Shown: positions 1 through 11,870, numbered from the stretch's first letter. The stretch: DNA of 64,000 nucleotides from Musa acuminata AAA Group (GCF_036884655.1 NC_088348.1:20220501-20284500); one strand, 5' to 3'. The notes: generated by a model not told the origin, from the letters alone. Made by a program: numbers and translations.

Positions 1-1212
1 ATGTCCCTCACATTTCAAGGTTGAGTCTACCATTCAAGGAAACATCATGGATTAGTCTTATGAAAGAAAAAGATAGATAGAACGAAACTATTGCATTTAT
101 GCCGACATATTTGAAAAAAATATCATGTTAAATTTGTTCATATTTTTCATACTTTATGAATTAGATTGATGTACAAAATGCAGATGGAATGCCAAATAAA
201 CTTAGTGTCTTCATTCTTGTTTTGTTGTTTAAGTATATGACCTTAACTCTATGCTTACTTTTTGGTCCAAAACACAAAAAGATAACATGATATTTTTTTA
301 TAATGAGCTACCTGTTTTTCTTAATGTTATTGAAGAAAAAGATAAAGATATGAAGTCACATGTAGTTAGTTCATTGCCTAATATTACTTTTTTAAATTCA
401 TAACGTGCTTTCGAGTTTTACTCATAAATATCCTTTTAGTTTTTTTTCTTTTAATTTTAATTATGTTATTTTTTTTTACTCATAAATATTCTTTTTTTTT
501 TAATCATTGATCTAACAATCTAAGGCTATTTCTAGATGTAGTTGCAGCGTTATTTATTTATTTATTGTTGATCGATATGAAATCTTTGTATCAATTTTAG
601 TTCTTAATCAATGGTGATATTCTTATTTTCTTTGCAGTAATATGATAGGATTTCGTCTTAATACTATTCTTACATTCGAATGTTGGTTTAATACTTAGAA
701 TATTAGTGTCAAACATTATCCATTTGTTCGTTAATAATTTTCGATAAGAGGAATTTAGCCTCTAACCTTTGTTATTTAGGGCATATCATGATGAATGAAA
801 AGAAAGTAAAAATAAGATTTTTCACATTCCTATATTTTTTGAAAGGAAAATCAGTGTTTCACATGCAAAAATGTATGTAGTGTTAAAGTGATTCTCATTT
901 GTTAAATATTAATGATATGTTTTTTGGCTTTCCTGTTAGAAGAAAATATTTTAATTTGATGAAAGTTGGTGACTTCACTTTGCCCTAATCACTCATCTAA
1001 TGCTGGCTCTTGAGAGCATCACTATGGTAGATAAGTTTACATTTTTGGGACATTTTCATTATTCAGCAGCATTGAATGGGTTTTTTTTCTTTGTAGTGAA
1101 TTACAGTTATGTGCTCTAAACCAAAGTTAGAATGAATCTCTTGCTTGACTAGAAGTTTAAAGGGCCACTATTAAAATTACTTGTGAAATGTAGCTGCTTC
1201 ATTACTTTTGAC

Positions 1213-1247
1213 ATGATGATGGATGGATGGATGGATGGATGGATGGA
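1213..1247. repeat. (GGAT)n microsatellite
   Basis: About eight tandem copies of the tetranucleotide GGAT are read directly from the sequence. Confidence 0.9.
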
Positions 1248-1824
1248 AGAATAAAATATGATAGAGGGCTTGATGGATTGAACAGAACAATCAATGTAGA
1301 TGGGCTGTTCTGTAGATAATTAAATTGGCTCAAAAAATGGTTATTTAATAGTTGATATTTCATTTCTTCACCTCCACTGTCCTTTTAATATTTTGGACTT
1401 TTCACCTTTCTTTGAGTTAGCAGTGCATAAAATCTATAATATATTATATTAAATATAAAAATAATATTTTATATTAGGATTAAAATCAAATAATTAGATC
1501 TGATTTAATGATGCATAACTTTTGATGTCATCTTAAAAGAGATCTCTATTTGAACGGCAAAGATACAATATTTAATCCTTTTCCTTTCTTCCTATTTTTT
1601 CACATGACCAATCAGGAAGAAGAGTCATGGAAAGACGGTAATCCCTCAACTGAGATAACCTCTCTATTTTTTTTTATTTCTCATGTTTAGTACCTAGAGA
1701 TCCTCATATGGTCTAGGATAAATAATAGGGAGAGTTCTTTCCATCAAGTTTATCTCCTAAGGAATCCTACTTTAAGTGGACTTCTTTTCTATTGATCAAT
1801 ATATTTAATCAAAATTTAATTAGT

Positions 1825-1829
<5 letters not shown>

Positions 1830-1866
<37 letters not shown>
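1830..1866. repeat. (AT)n microsatellite
   Basis: A pure AT dinucleotide run lies just beyond the polypurine-tract end of the old copia element. Confidence 0.9.
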
Positions 1867-1868
<2 letters not shown>

Positions 1869-1908
1869 TATCCAATTATAATGTGCCAGAAAATCTAATA
1901 TTCTCCCA

Positions 1909-2752
1909 CTTAGCCTATCAATTGATAAGATATAAAAAAATTCAAAATCAAAATAAATAAAATAAAAAATTATTTAAAAATAATTTTACATAATTGGATT
2001 CTAAAGAATTTTTTAAAAGTATTTTATACATGATCATGAATTTTAAAACAAGCCAATAAGTCTAATAAACATAATAATACTATATTAAGGCTAACTATCA
2101 ATGCGAGTCATAGCGGTTATATATAATCAATGTCATACTCCCTTCTATGTATCACAACATTGTTAATCTTTCCTAATATAGTCTATAATGACCCCTGTAA
2201 TTTATCTTATTAAGACAATCCTATTATTACATTCAACTATAATATGCATAAACATAAACGTAAATAGGATAACAGAAACAAATAACTTTAATTAAACAAG
2301 AAAAATAACAATAATAGTATCCACATAAACATGCATTACCATATCTTTTATCTTTTATGACTTGTTCACAAGTCTCATTCTAACATTTTACATTATAAAG
2401 CTTTTGTCAATGGATTAGCTATCATCATAGTGGTGCTTAGGTTCTTAATTGACATTTGTTATTTCTGGACTTTTATCTAACCATCAAGTACTTTATCTCG
2501 ATGTGCTTGGAATCACTAGAGTATTTTCCATTCTTAGAGAAGAAAATTGCTGCAATGTTATCACAAAATATCTTCACAAAATATTTTTAGTGGCCTGGCA
2601 ATTGAGTCGACCACACCAAATCCTGAGATGAAATTCGTAGCCATAAAGCTTGATTTGTAGCCTCAAAACATGTCACAAATTTAGCTTCCATGATTGATGA
2701 TGTAATAAGCGATTGCTTTACACTTTTTCAAGAAATTACCCCACCAGCTAAC
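1909..2752 (-). mobile_element. Old copia element, 3' part (RNase H end, 3' UTR and polypurine tract)
   Basis: On the minus strand this holds a degenerate end of a Ty1/copia polyprotein. The RNase H region next to the insertion point reads roughly SWWGNFLKK in place of the usual SWKS-KQ, with further degenerate RNase H coding below it. A likely polypurine tract (minus strand GGCTAAGTGGGAGAAT) lies at about 1910-1926. Stops and frameshifts interrupt all frames. The matching upstream part of the same element is at 11362-11870, so this is one element split by element A. The CTAAC at 2748-2752 is the left target duplication of that insertion. Confidence 0.7.
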
Positions 2753-4244
2753 TGTTGGGAAATCATGAGGGGCGACATCATATGCGCAGCGGAAGAATAA
2801 GAAAACAAAATCCCTGATTCCCAAAAAGATGTTCGTCGTCGTGCGAAGATTGGTGCGCAAAAATCCGCAAAACACAAAACTGCGTATAGAGATTGTGTTA
2901 CCTAGGGAGATCGTATATCCCTGTTTCCTTGCAGATCTTTAGGAGAGGGTGAAGGAGGTCAAGCGTCCTCCTCTCTAGCGGTGATCCACACAGCAGGGTT
3001 GCGACGACGCTCCTCAAATCTCCAGGCCTACACTGAGGTGGAGAGGGAGAGGAGAATAGGAAAGGCAAGCAAAGACTCTAGCCTATGAGACTGTGAATCC
3101 CTCCTATTTATAGAGATCCCGTGTCAAACCCTAATGGGTCCTTCCCTAGTGGGTATTGGATCTGCATCCAATAAGACAAGGGCTCCGTCGGATATCTCAT
3201 ATCCGAACCTCTACTCATCGCAATGCCTACCATATGCGTGTGACCCTCTAGACCCAATATTGAGCTGGCCGTGAGTCATACCTGTCAGAACTCCTTCTAA
3301 CTCAGTGAATTATTATCTCTGTAATAATTCACTCGACTCATCGACTACGGACGTACTAGGCCACTACGCCGTAGTCCCCAGACGATACAGGGGAATCCAA
3401 TCCATTGGACCTGTCTGTCCTCAGTTACCATGTACCTATAGTCCCTCATCTATCTAATATCCTAGAGACCGTATATCGAGCATGGTGCTGTCAGACCCAT
3501 ACGGTTTCTACTCGAGTCTCGCTCTAATCGGATTCTCCCGGAGAACTCTTTCTCTCTCAACCCGAATGACCCTGGCTAGGGATTTGTCTGAGCAAGAACA
3601 CATAGGATATTCCTCTCATGACGCCGAGAGTGGATGATCCTCTATTGACACTCAATAGCCCTCGTAAGGTCGACTACCACTCCCAATGACCAACTGTACT
3701 AGATCTGGGGACAGCCAAACCTATAAGTTTGGTATCAAAAAGCGGAGCACTCATATAGGACATCCTTGGTGTCTCAAGTCTAAGGACCAGATATACCACT
3801 AGGACTACGGAATCGCTGTCTGACAATAAGGCATCATCAACCTCTAGCATTCCGTAAGCGGATCAATCGGTGAACTCATTCTCCAATGAGCACCTGTATT
3901 GTATCCCTAATGTCCCTACACGAGCAGCTATGAGACCAGCTGCATCTATCATATGAACGGGTATACAGCACACCAGTCTATCCGGTTATCACGATGTCCC
4001 TCTCGAGTAACCTATGACCGGGATTATTTAGGATATGTGTTTAAAGGTGAATCGATCTCATTATCGTGATCTCATCACGATCCGATTCCCATTGCACAAA
4101 TCCAAGGACATCACAATATATATATGCATTTATGCAATAGTTATAAAGTGATATACGCCAAAATATAATAAGCAAAAAGATTCTGTATCAAGTCACATGT
4201 GCCATCACTCACGTGATTGGCTTGCTGGGCACCTATGACTAGCA
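2753..4244 (-). repeat. Element A left LTR (3' LTR)
   Basis: About 1492 bp, beginning TGTTGGGAAATCATG and ending ACCTATGACTAGCA. By eye it differs from the right copy by roughly 27 substitutions plus two or three short indels (one of about 12-14 nt near 3307-3325, one of 4 nt near 3390), so it is about 98% identical. Confidence 0.95.
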
Positions 4245-4258
4245 ATCTCCCACTTGAC
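4245..4258 (-). other. Element A polypurine tract
   Basis: On the minus strand this reads GGTCAAGTGGGAGAT immediately before the 3' LTR. This is the expected place and composition for the plus-strand DNA primer of an LTR retrotransposon. Confidence 0.75.
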
Positions 4259-4468
4259 CTAAAGCCAATCACCTATGTGTCTGATCCCCATCAGACTCCT
4301 GTGACGCTCAAAGACAATCTGAGACAACGGCTTTGTCAGTGGATCTGCAATGTTATCTTCGGATGGAACTCTTTCCACTGCTACATCTCCTCGGGTTACG
4401 ATCTCTCTTATAAGCTGGAACCTCCTCAGAACACTTCTGATGAGACCCGGGTTCCCTTATTTGAGTAA

Positions 4469-5425
4469 TCACCCCATAGTTGTCGCAATATAAGGAAGTC
4501 GACTTGTCGCTATCTGTATCGACTCCCAAATCTGTGATGAACTTCTTACCCAGACTCCCTCCTTTGCTGCATCCGATGCAGCAATGTACTCCGCCTCTGT
4601 GGTCGAGTCAGCAGTGGTATCTTGCTTGGAACTCTTCCAGCACACTGCTCCTCCATTCAAGGTGTACACATACCCTGAATTCGACTTGCTATCATCGACA
4701 TCAGACTGAAAACTTGAGTCAGTGAAGCTTTCAACCTTAAGGCTATTACCTCCATATACTAGTAAAAGATCCTTAGTCCTTCTCAAGTACTTAAGGATAC
4801 GCTTTACTGCTTTCCAGTGCTCCAAGCCTAGATCCGCCTGATACCTGCTCGTGACACTCAGAGCATGCGCTATATCAGGCCTAGTACATAGCATGGCATA
4901 CATGATAGACCCTATTGTTGAGGCATAATGTATCATATTCATGTTTGTCCTTTGGAATTTTCCATGCCAAACCTTTTGACAATGGTTTCTATGTACCTGG
5001 ACTGGGACAAGCCAAGCATCCTCTTGGATCTATCTCTATAGATTCTAATCCCCAAGATATAGGATGCTTCCCCTAAGTCCTTTATGGAGAAGTGTCTAGA
5101 TAACCAAGTCTTTACTATGGATAGCATTCCTACGTCATTCCCAATGATGAGGATGTCATCCACATATAACACCAAAAAAGGTGATAGCGCTCCCACTTAC
5201 CTTCTTGTACACACAAGGCTCATCTTCGTTCTTAACGAAATCATAAGATCTGATTGACTCATCAAATCTTATGTTCCAACTTCGGGAAGCTTGCTTTAGT
5301 CCATAAATGGATTTAAGCAACCTACACACTTTATCTGGGCAGTTCTTGGACACGAATCCCTCATGTTGTATCATATACACCTCCTCCTCGAGGCTCCCAT
5401 TGAGGAATGCGATTTTTACATCCAT
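4469..5425 (-). pseudogene. Element A reverse transcriptase C-terminal part and RNase H, broken
   Basis: The first piece (5156-5425) starts with the copia RT motif [18 protein letters not shown] and contains [10 protein letters not shown]. The next (4939-5196) is in another frame and carries the catalytic [10 protein letters not shown]. The last (4469-4942) returns to the first frame with IGSIMYAMLCTRPDIAHAL, then RNase H with a TEAEYIAASDAAKE block. The two frame changes lie near 5180-5196 and 4942-4960. Between the end of the YVDD piece and IGSIMYA some tens of residues usually present in the family are missing, so a small deletion is inferred. A TAG at 5426-5428 precedes MDVK, where the family normally has glutamine. 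Confidence 0.85.
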
Positions 5426-6349
5426 CTACCAGATCTCATAATCATAGTGTGCTGCAATAGCCAATGGAATTCTGATGGATTTTAGCATTACTACGGGTGA
5501 GAAGGTTTCGTCGTAGTCAACACCTTGCCTTTGACGATACCCTTTAGCCACTAGCCTTGCTTTATAGGTCTCTACCTTTCCATCTACTCCGATCTTTTTC
5601 TTAAAGATCCATTTGCAACCGATGGGTACAATACCTTCGGGCGCATCAACTAGGTTCCAAATCTTATTGGAGTACATAGAATCCATCTCAGAATTCATGG
5701 CTTCTTGCCACTTCCCGGAGTCTATACTCATAATAGCCTCCTCGTAGGTCTGAGGATCAATATTCTCAGCATCCTCTCCTCTAATATGTCCCACATATCT
5801 CTCAGGAGGATGAGATACTCTATCAGACCTGCGTAAAGTTGAAACTTGTGTATTAGGTACCTGAACAGACTCGGGCTGTAGAGTGGTGCTTGAGCTTGGT
5901 TCTCTAACTTCGCTCAACTCTATCATTCTCCCATTGTCTCTGCCAAGAATGTGTTCCTTCTCAAGGAACACTGCTCTCTTAGCTATAAAGACCTTTTGGT
6001 CCTCGAGATGATAGAAATAATACCCACAAGTTTCCTTGGGGTATCCCACAAATATGCATCGCTCTGTCCTTGATTCTAACTTATCGGGGTTGTGTCTTTT
6101 AACGTGGGCAGGGCAGCCCCAAATCTTAACAACCTTAAGATCAGGCTTCTTCCCTTTCCATATCTCATATGATGTAGACACTACCGACTTTGTTGGAACT
6201 CTGTTCAGAAGGTAAGCTGCGGTTTCTAGGGCATATCCCCATAATGAGATGGGTAGGTCAGCGAAACTCATCATGGGCCGTACCATATCTAATAAAGTAC
6301 GATTTCTTCTTTCAGAGACACCATTGAGCTGAGGTGTGTAAGGAGGTGT
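5426..6349 (-). pseudogene. Element A integrase C-terminal half and start of reverse transcriptase, broken
   Basis: This continues the gag-pol frame. It holds PQLNGVSERRNRTLLDM (containing the integrase catalytic Glu), the copia integrase C-terminal motif IWGCPAHVKRHNPDKLESR, a low-complexity linker, then the RT start WQEAMNSEMDSM, GCKWIFKKK and YKARLVAKGYRQRQGVDY. An in-frame TGA near 6347-6349 separates it from the upstream integrase half; tryptophan is the family residue there. The segment ends at the TAG before MDVK. Confidence 0.85.
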
Positions 6350-6820
6350 TCATTGGGATAATATCCCATGGTCCTTGAGGAACTGAGTAAACTCTGTACT
6401 TAAGTACTCACCTCCTCGATCTGATCGAAGAGTTTTGATACTCTTTCCAGTCTGGTTCTCCACCTCATTCTTATACTCTCCGAATTTCTCAAAGGCCTCG
6501 GACTTGTACTTCATTAAGTACACATATCCATACCTTGAGAAATCATCAGTAAATGTAATGAAGTAGGAGTAACCTCCAATGGCATGAGTTGACATGGGTC
6601 CACATACATCACTATGTATGAGTTCCAACAACTCAGTGGCTCTCTCTCCAGTTCCACTAAATGGAGAGTTGGTTAATTTTCCACGAATGCAAGGCTCACA
6701 AGTTGCATAAGACATATAGTCGAATGGATCTAGATATCCATCATTTAGCAACTTTTGAATCCTTCTTTCATGGATGTGACCTAGCCTACTATGCCACAGG
6801 TATACACTGTTCAACTCATC
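6350..6820 (-). pseudogene. Element A GAG-pre-integrase and integrase core, broken
   Basis: This carries the zinc-binding segment H-x-R-L-G-H ... C-x2-C (LWHSRLGHIHERRIQKLL, then CEPCIRGK). The integrase core follows, with the first catalytic Asp in HSDVCGPM and the second in RSDRGGEY. It is in the same frame as the gag-protease piece above it and is separated only by a TGA at 6821-6823, where family members usually have Arg (CGA). It ends at another in-frame TGA. Confidence 0.88.
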
Positions 6821-8073
6821 TCATTTCCTTTTGGACACATTTACATTCATGATATGTGGAGTAGTGTCTAACATAAATAAACCATTATGCAATGTTCCTT
6901 TCATGATGATCTTATCATCTAATAATATTGAACAACCATTGTTCTCAAAAACAAATTTATATCCACTAACTATTAAACATGAAATGGAGATAATGTTTTT
7001 GATAATAGAAGGAACAAAATAACATGCATCTAATGCAATAAAAGCTCCACTAGGCAGATGTAGGGCGACCTCGCCAACAGCTAATACAGCAACTTTTGCT
7101 CCATTACCCATCTTGAGGTCCATCTCGCCTCTCTCTAGTCTCCTAGGTCTTGCCAGAACCTGCAACGAATTGCATATATGATAAGCACTACCGGTATCCA
7201 ATACCCAAGTGTTATCATAAGAGTCTGACAAATGGAGACTGATCATGAATGTACTTGAAGCTTCATCAAGCTTTTGTTTCGCCCTTTTTGCAAGATACTC
7301 TTTGCAGTTTCTCTTCCAATGCCCATCTTTACCACAGTGGAAGCACTGGCCTTTGTCTTTTGCTGGGTCTTTCTTAGCAACCTTTGCTTTACCTTGTTTG
7401 CCCTTGCCCTTTCCCTTCTTAAGGGACCTTTCTGCTTTCCTTTTCTTTCTGGACTCACCAGTGTAGAGAACTGGCTTCTCTTTCTTAATAGTACTCTCTG
7501 CCTCCCTCAACATATTGAGGAGCTCTGGGAGAGTCACCTCAAGCGTGTTCATATTAAAATTCATTATGAACTGTGAAAAGAAATCTGGTAGGGACTGAAG
7601 CACAATGTCCACACACAAGTTATCCTCTAGGACCATTCCTAGACCTGTGAGTTTCTCTATCCACTCAATCATCTTTAGGACATGGTTCTGAACCGGTGTC
7701 CCCTCAGTCATCCTAGCATGGAAAAGGCTCTTGGATATCTCATATCGTTGAGTCCTTCCCTGTTCCTCAAACAATTTACGGACATGTAGGAGAATGGATC
7801 TGGCATCCATCTTTTCATGTTGTCTCTGTAACTCTGGAGTCATAGAGCCCAACATATAGCACTGAGCAAGAGTGGAGTCATCAATGTACTTCACGTAGCG
7901 AGCGATCTCATCCTCGCTTGCCCCTTCTTCGGGCGTAGGCATCACTGTATCAAGGACGTACACGATTTTCTCCGCTGTGAGAACAATTCTAAGTTACGGA
8001 GCCAATCCGTATAATTTGGACCAGTGAGGCGGTTGACATCAAGTATGCCACGTAAGGGATTTGAAAGCGACAT
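6821..8073 (-). pseudogene. Element A gag and protease, frameshifted near the start
   Basis: The ATG at 8071-8073 opens with MSLSNPLRGILDVNRLTGPN, a typical copia gag start. About one nucleotide is missing near 7988-7993, so the rest of gag (to 6824) is in a different frame. Downstream are a gag core (residues like [17 protein letters not shown]), a lysine-rich stretch, a CCHC zinc knuckle ([14 protein letters not shown]) that binds RNA, and the aspartic protease motif [14 protein letters not shown] with catalytic DTGS intact. The frame ends at TGA 6821-6823. Confidence 0.88.
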
Positions 8074-8268
8074 TTTCTGAAAATAAAGATGTAGCAGAAA
8101 TGAATAACATGCAGATTTTGCAAGAAATAAACTATCAAGATATGGACTTCTATCTTAATATGCTCCCACTATTTTACTATCAAGTCACGCGACACCCTCA
8201 GCATGTAAAACGGAAGTCTCCGGCAGACTTCTAGTGGGGATCAGGATCCAATCAGCGTCTTAGTGTAA

Positions 8269-8562
8269 CCTCGAGGGACTCGACCAATCACACTAAGCCT
8301 AAAAGGTAGGCAACTCTTGCCGATCACAACTCCTTGTGATTCCCGTCCTGTTCGGCCTCCGAATCACCATGGCCTCGAGGGACTCGACCAACCATGATGC
8401 TTGGTTAAGTCAACACCTTCGTTACAAGATGAGTCTGATTTGATGATATACCCTCGAGGGACTCGACCAAGCATACCATGTCCTCAGGTCACCGGTGACA
8501 TCTTTATGTCATAAGCAAGATAGCGAATCGCGATATAGGTGAGTCTCGAGGGACTCGACCAA
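8269..8562. repeat. Four spaced copies of CCTCGAGGGACTCGACCAA in element A leader
   Basis: Copies at 8269-8287, 8373-8391, 8452-8470 and 8544-8562 (the last has T for the second C). Start-to-start distances are 104, 79 and 92 nt and the spacers are not similar. Each contains the palindrome CTCGAG. Confidence 0.95.
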
Positions 8563-9349
8563 CTCAACCTATACCGGGAATCGGTTCCTACTCATAACGA
8601 TGGAAGGCCACGTGGGTCAATCTAATTGCCTCACGTTTACCGACTTAATATTATCGAGAGATGTTTCTATGATTTGGTCTCCTAATATGACATGTCACAC
8701 ATATACATATTTAATATATATCTATATCGCATGCAAATATATATACATATCTAGTATGTGTATAAGCAATCACATCAGATGATCATGGACCACAACCTAA
8801 TATGATTAGGCCCGAGCCAGTAGGCCTAATCACTCACATCAAGATCTATGTGTGCAACGGTGCATCTCCATGCCCTGTGATCGTCCATCTCGTCCTCGTT
8901 AGTTTCGTCGACATCTTGATGCATCTCCATGCATCACGATCGTCCGTCTCGTGGGTCCCGCTATCGCATCCACGCTCCCGCTGCACCTCCTCATATGATT
9001 ACAACTTAATCATAGGCACGCAGGCCCGACAATAAACGAGAAATATAATGGAGGTTCGCAGACCTCAATAATAATAATCACAAATACACACATCACACGG
9101 TCCATGATCATCCGTCCACACATCGTACATCACATGTATAAATAATCATCATCATGTAGGACTACTAGATAATAATAAAAATAATAATCAACTAAACCTT
9201 TTAATTAATTAATATTTTTCTGAAATCAGGGACAGGTAGGGAATTTCTCAATTCCTAAGGGTATTTTCGTAATTTGGACAAAAGACAGAAACTGGAATTT
9301 CTCAAATTCGGAGGGGTAAAATTGTCTTTTTCTCAGAAAACCCTAATGC

Positions 9350-9770
9350 CCTCTTTCTGCTGCCGCTGCCGCCGCCGCCACCCTGCTGGCGGCGGCCTGT
9401 GCGGCGGGTCGAGGGCGCTGCCCTCGCCTGCAGGCGGCACGCCCGCTGGCGGCGCTGCCGCTGCAGGTGGGCTCCCCTTTCGGGCGCCGCTGCCTCCGCA
9501 GGCGGTGCTGTCCCGCCGGGCGGCCGCCCCTATGGGGGGGGGGTTTCGCCCGCGGGAGCAGCGGCGGCATGCGTCGCTGCCCTGCGGCGCCTCTGCCCGT
9601 GGGCTGCCAGCCCCGCCAGCAGCAAGCCTGCTGCAAGCAGACCACCGGCCGGCTGCTGCAGGCACAGCGCTTGCGCATGCGCCGGCGCTGTGCTGCCTGG
9701 CTGCGGCTGCGGCTGCCGCTGCAGGTGGCTGCAGGCATGCAGATCGAGGGCAGCAACTGTTGCTGCCCTT
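9350..9770. other. GC-rich, CpG/CHG-rich block in element A leader
   Basis: A roughly 420-bp stretch dominated by GCC/GCG/GGC triplets and GCTGCAGG/GCCGCTGC words, standing out sharply from AT-rich neighbours. All six frames tend to be open here because stop codons are rare in such DNA, so the alanine/arginine/cysteine-rich frames are not genes. Confidence 0.85.
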
Positions 9771-9859
9771 CCTCGCTTTTGCGTCAACGATTTTGACGTC
9801 AAAATTCTTCCTAAACACAATACACGCAGTTCAAAACCAATCATTCGCACGAACAACCT

Positions 9860-9872
9860 GGCTCTGATACCA
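9860..9872 (-). other. Element A primer-binding site
   Basis: The minus strand reads TGGTATCAGAGCC, one base from the right LTR. It matches the 3' end complement of plant initiator tRNA-Met, the usual primer for copia reverse transcription. Confidence 0.92.
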
Positions 9873-9873
9873 C

Positions 9874-11356
9874 TGTTGGGAAATCATGGGGGACGACATC
9901 ATATGCGCAGCGGAAGAATAAGAAAACAAAATCCCCGATTCCCAAAAAGATGTTCGTCGTCGTGCGAAGATTGGTGCGCAAAAATCCGCAAAACACAAAA
10001 CTGCGTATAGAGATTGTGTTACCTAGGGAGATCGTATATCCCTGTTTCCTTGCAGATCTTTAGGAGAGGGTGAAGGAGGTCAAGCGTCCTCCTCTCTAGC
10101 GGTGATCCACACAGTAGGGTTGCGACGACGCTCCTCAAATCTCCAGGCCTACTCTGAGGTGGAGAGGGAGAGGAGAATAGGAAAGGCAAGCAAAGACTCT
10201 AGCCTATGAGGCTGTGAATCCCTCCTATTTATAGAGATCCCGTGTCAAACCCTAATGGGTCCTTCCCTAGTGGGTATTGGATCTGCATCCAATAAGACAA
10301 GGGCTCCGTCGGATATCTCATATCCGAACCTCTACTCATCGCAATGCCTACCATATGCGTGTGACCCTCTAGACCCAATATCGAGCTGGCCGTGAGTCAT
10401 ACCTGTCAGAACTCCTTCTAACTCAGTGTAATAATTCACTCGACTCATCGATTACGGACGTACTAGGCCACTACGCCGTAGTCCCTAGACGATACAGGGG
10501 AGGGAATCCAATCCATTGGACCTGTCTGTCCTCAGTTACCATGTACCTATAGTCCCTCATCTATCTAATATCCTAGAGACCGTATATCGAGCATGGTGCT
10601 GTCAGACCCATACGGTTTCTACTCGAGTCTCGCTCTAATCGGATTCTCCCGGAGAACTCTTTCTCTCTCAACCCGAATGACCCTGGCCAGGGATTTGTCT
10701 GAGCAAGAACACATAGGATATTCCTCTCATGACGCCGAGAGTGGATGATCCTCTATTGACACTCAATAGCCCTCGTAAGGTCGACTACCACTCCCAATGA
10801 CCAGCTGTACTAGATCTGGGGACAGCCAAACCTATAAGTCTGGTATCAAAGAGTGGAGCACTCATACAGGACATCCTTGGTGTCTCAAGTCTAAGGACCA
10901 GATATACCACTAGGACTACGGAAGCGTTGTCTGACAATAAGGCATCATCAACCATCCAGCATTCCGTAAGCAGATCAATCAGTGAACTCATTCTCCAATG
11001 AGCACCTGTACTGTATCCCTAGTGTCCCTACACGAGCAGCTATGAGACCAGCTGCATCCATCATATGGACGGGTATACAGCACACCAGTCTATCCGGTTA
11101 TCACGATGTCCCTCTCGAGTAACCTATGACCGGGATTATTTAGGATATGTGTTTAAAGGTGAATCGATCTCATTATCGTGATCTCATCACGATCCGATTC
11201 TCATTGCACAAATCCAAGGACATCACAATATATATATGCATTTATGCAATAGTTATAAAGTGATATACGCCAAAATATAATAAGCAAAAAGATTCTGTAT
11301 CAAGTCACACGTGCCATCACTCACGTGATTGGTTTGCTGGGCACCTATGACTAGCA
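9874..11356 (-). repeat. Element A right LTR (5' LTR)
   Basis: About 1483 bp, TGTTGGGAAATCATG ... ACCTATGACTAGCA, followed by the CTAAC duplication at 11357-11361. On the minus strand this is the promoter-bearing LTR. Confidence 0.95.
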
Positions 11357-11361
11357 CTAAC

Positions 11362-11870
11362 ATGAATACAAATCCTGAAGTGGACTTCCTACTGTCGAGG
11401 TAATTTACAAAATCAGCATATGAATATCCTGTCACTTCGAGCTGATCTGATCTCTTATATGTGAGCATAAAATCTTTCGTCCCCTATAGATATCTCATTA
11501 TTTTTTTTACAGCTTTCTAATGTTCCATTCCTGGGTTGCTTTGGTATCTTCCTAGCATTGCAACTACAAAACTGATATCTGGTCTTGTATATGTTTGAGC
11601 ATATAATAGACTTCCAATTGCGCACCCATCAGAAATATTCTTTATTTGATTCTTTTCTAAGTCATTTTTTGGGTACTAGTTTTAATTGAATTTTTCATTG
11701 GCTAAGCAAAGCTGTATATTAAATCTCTCCAAAATATAATTAATATATTCTTTTTAAGATAATCATAATAATCCTTGAGATCTATCCATGAATATCTTAA
11801 TGCCAATAACATAGGTTGCCTCATTCATATCAACCATTTTAAAGTTCTTGTTGAGAATATATATATATAT
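11362..11870 (-). mobile_element. Old copia element, RT/RNase H part upstream of the element A insertion
   Basis: The minus-strand translation includes LEVTGYSYADFVNYLDS and RKSTSGFVFM, the copia RNase H block, where the catalytic region normally reads YADADWAG. It continues into degenerate RT (TRPDISFV-like text around 11560-11600). It joins 2747 and below once element A and one CTAAC are removed. It is interrupted by stops and fades out at an AT run near 11860. Confidence 0.75.

Larger units (their letters stand above)
1..1890. other. AT-rich intergenic DNA
   Basis: No open reading frame or recognisable protein similarity is visible on either strand. The stretch is AT-rich with poly-T runs, and contains a short GGAT/ATGG tandem at about 1213-1247 and an (AT)n run at 1830-1866. 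I see nothing else to annotate. Confidence 0.6.
8074..9859 (-). other. Element A long 5' leader
   Basis: About 1.8 kb between the primer-binding site and the gag ATG. No convincing coding sequence is visible. It contains four near-identical copies of a 19-nt motif (8269-8562), an AT-rich middle, and a GC-rich block (9350-9770). Confidence 0.8.
2753..11356 (-). mobile_element. Element A: full-length Ty1/copia LTR retrotransposon, decayed coding region
   Basis: An 8.6-kb element on the minus strand. Both ends carry direct LTRs of about 1.49 kb that start TG and end CA (2753-4244 and 9874-11356). It is flanked by a perfect 5-bp duplication, CTAAC (2748-2752 and 11357-11361). A primer-binding site matching the 3' end of initiator tRNA-Met adjoins the right LTR and a polypurine tract adjoins the left LTR, fixing the orientation. 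Domain order gag, protease, integrase, reverse transcriptase, RNase H is the Ty1/copia order. The long LTRs and gag style suggest the Angela/Tork group, which I hold loosely. The polyprotein has at least three nonsense codons, at least two frameshifts and one internal deletion, so it is not autonomous. Confidence 0.95.

Noticed and set aside
8269..8562. Possible CRISPR-like array (short repeats with unique spacers)
   Set aside because: Only four repeats with irregular spacing, inside the leader of a plant retrotransposon in nuclear DNA; no cas genes, and the context excludes it.
9274..10010. Overlapping long open frames on both strands (Ala/Arg/Cys-rich)
   Set aside because: All frames are open because the GC-rich leader block of element A has few stop codons. 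They have no domain-like sequence and the region is a retrotransposon leader plus LTR.
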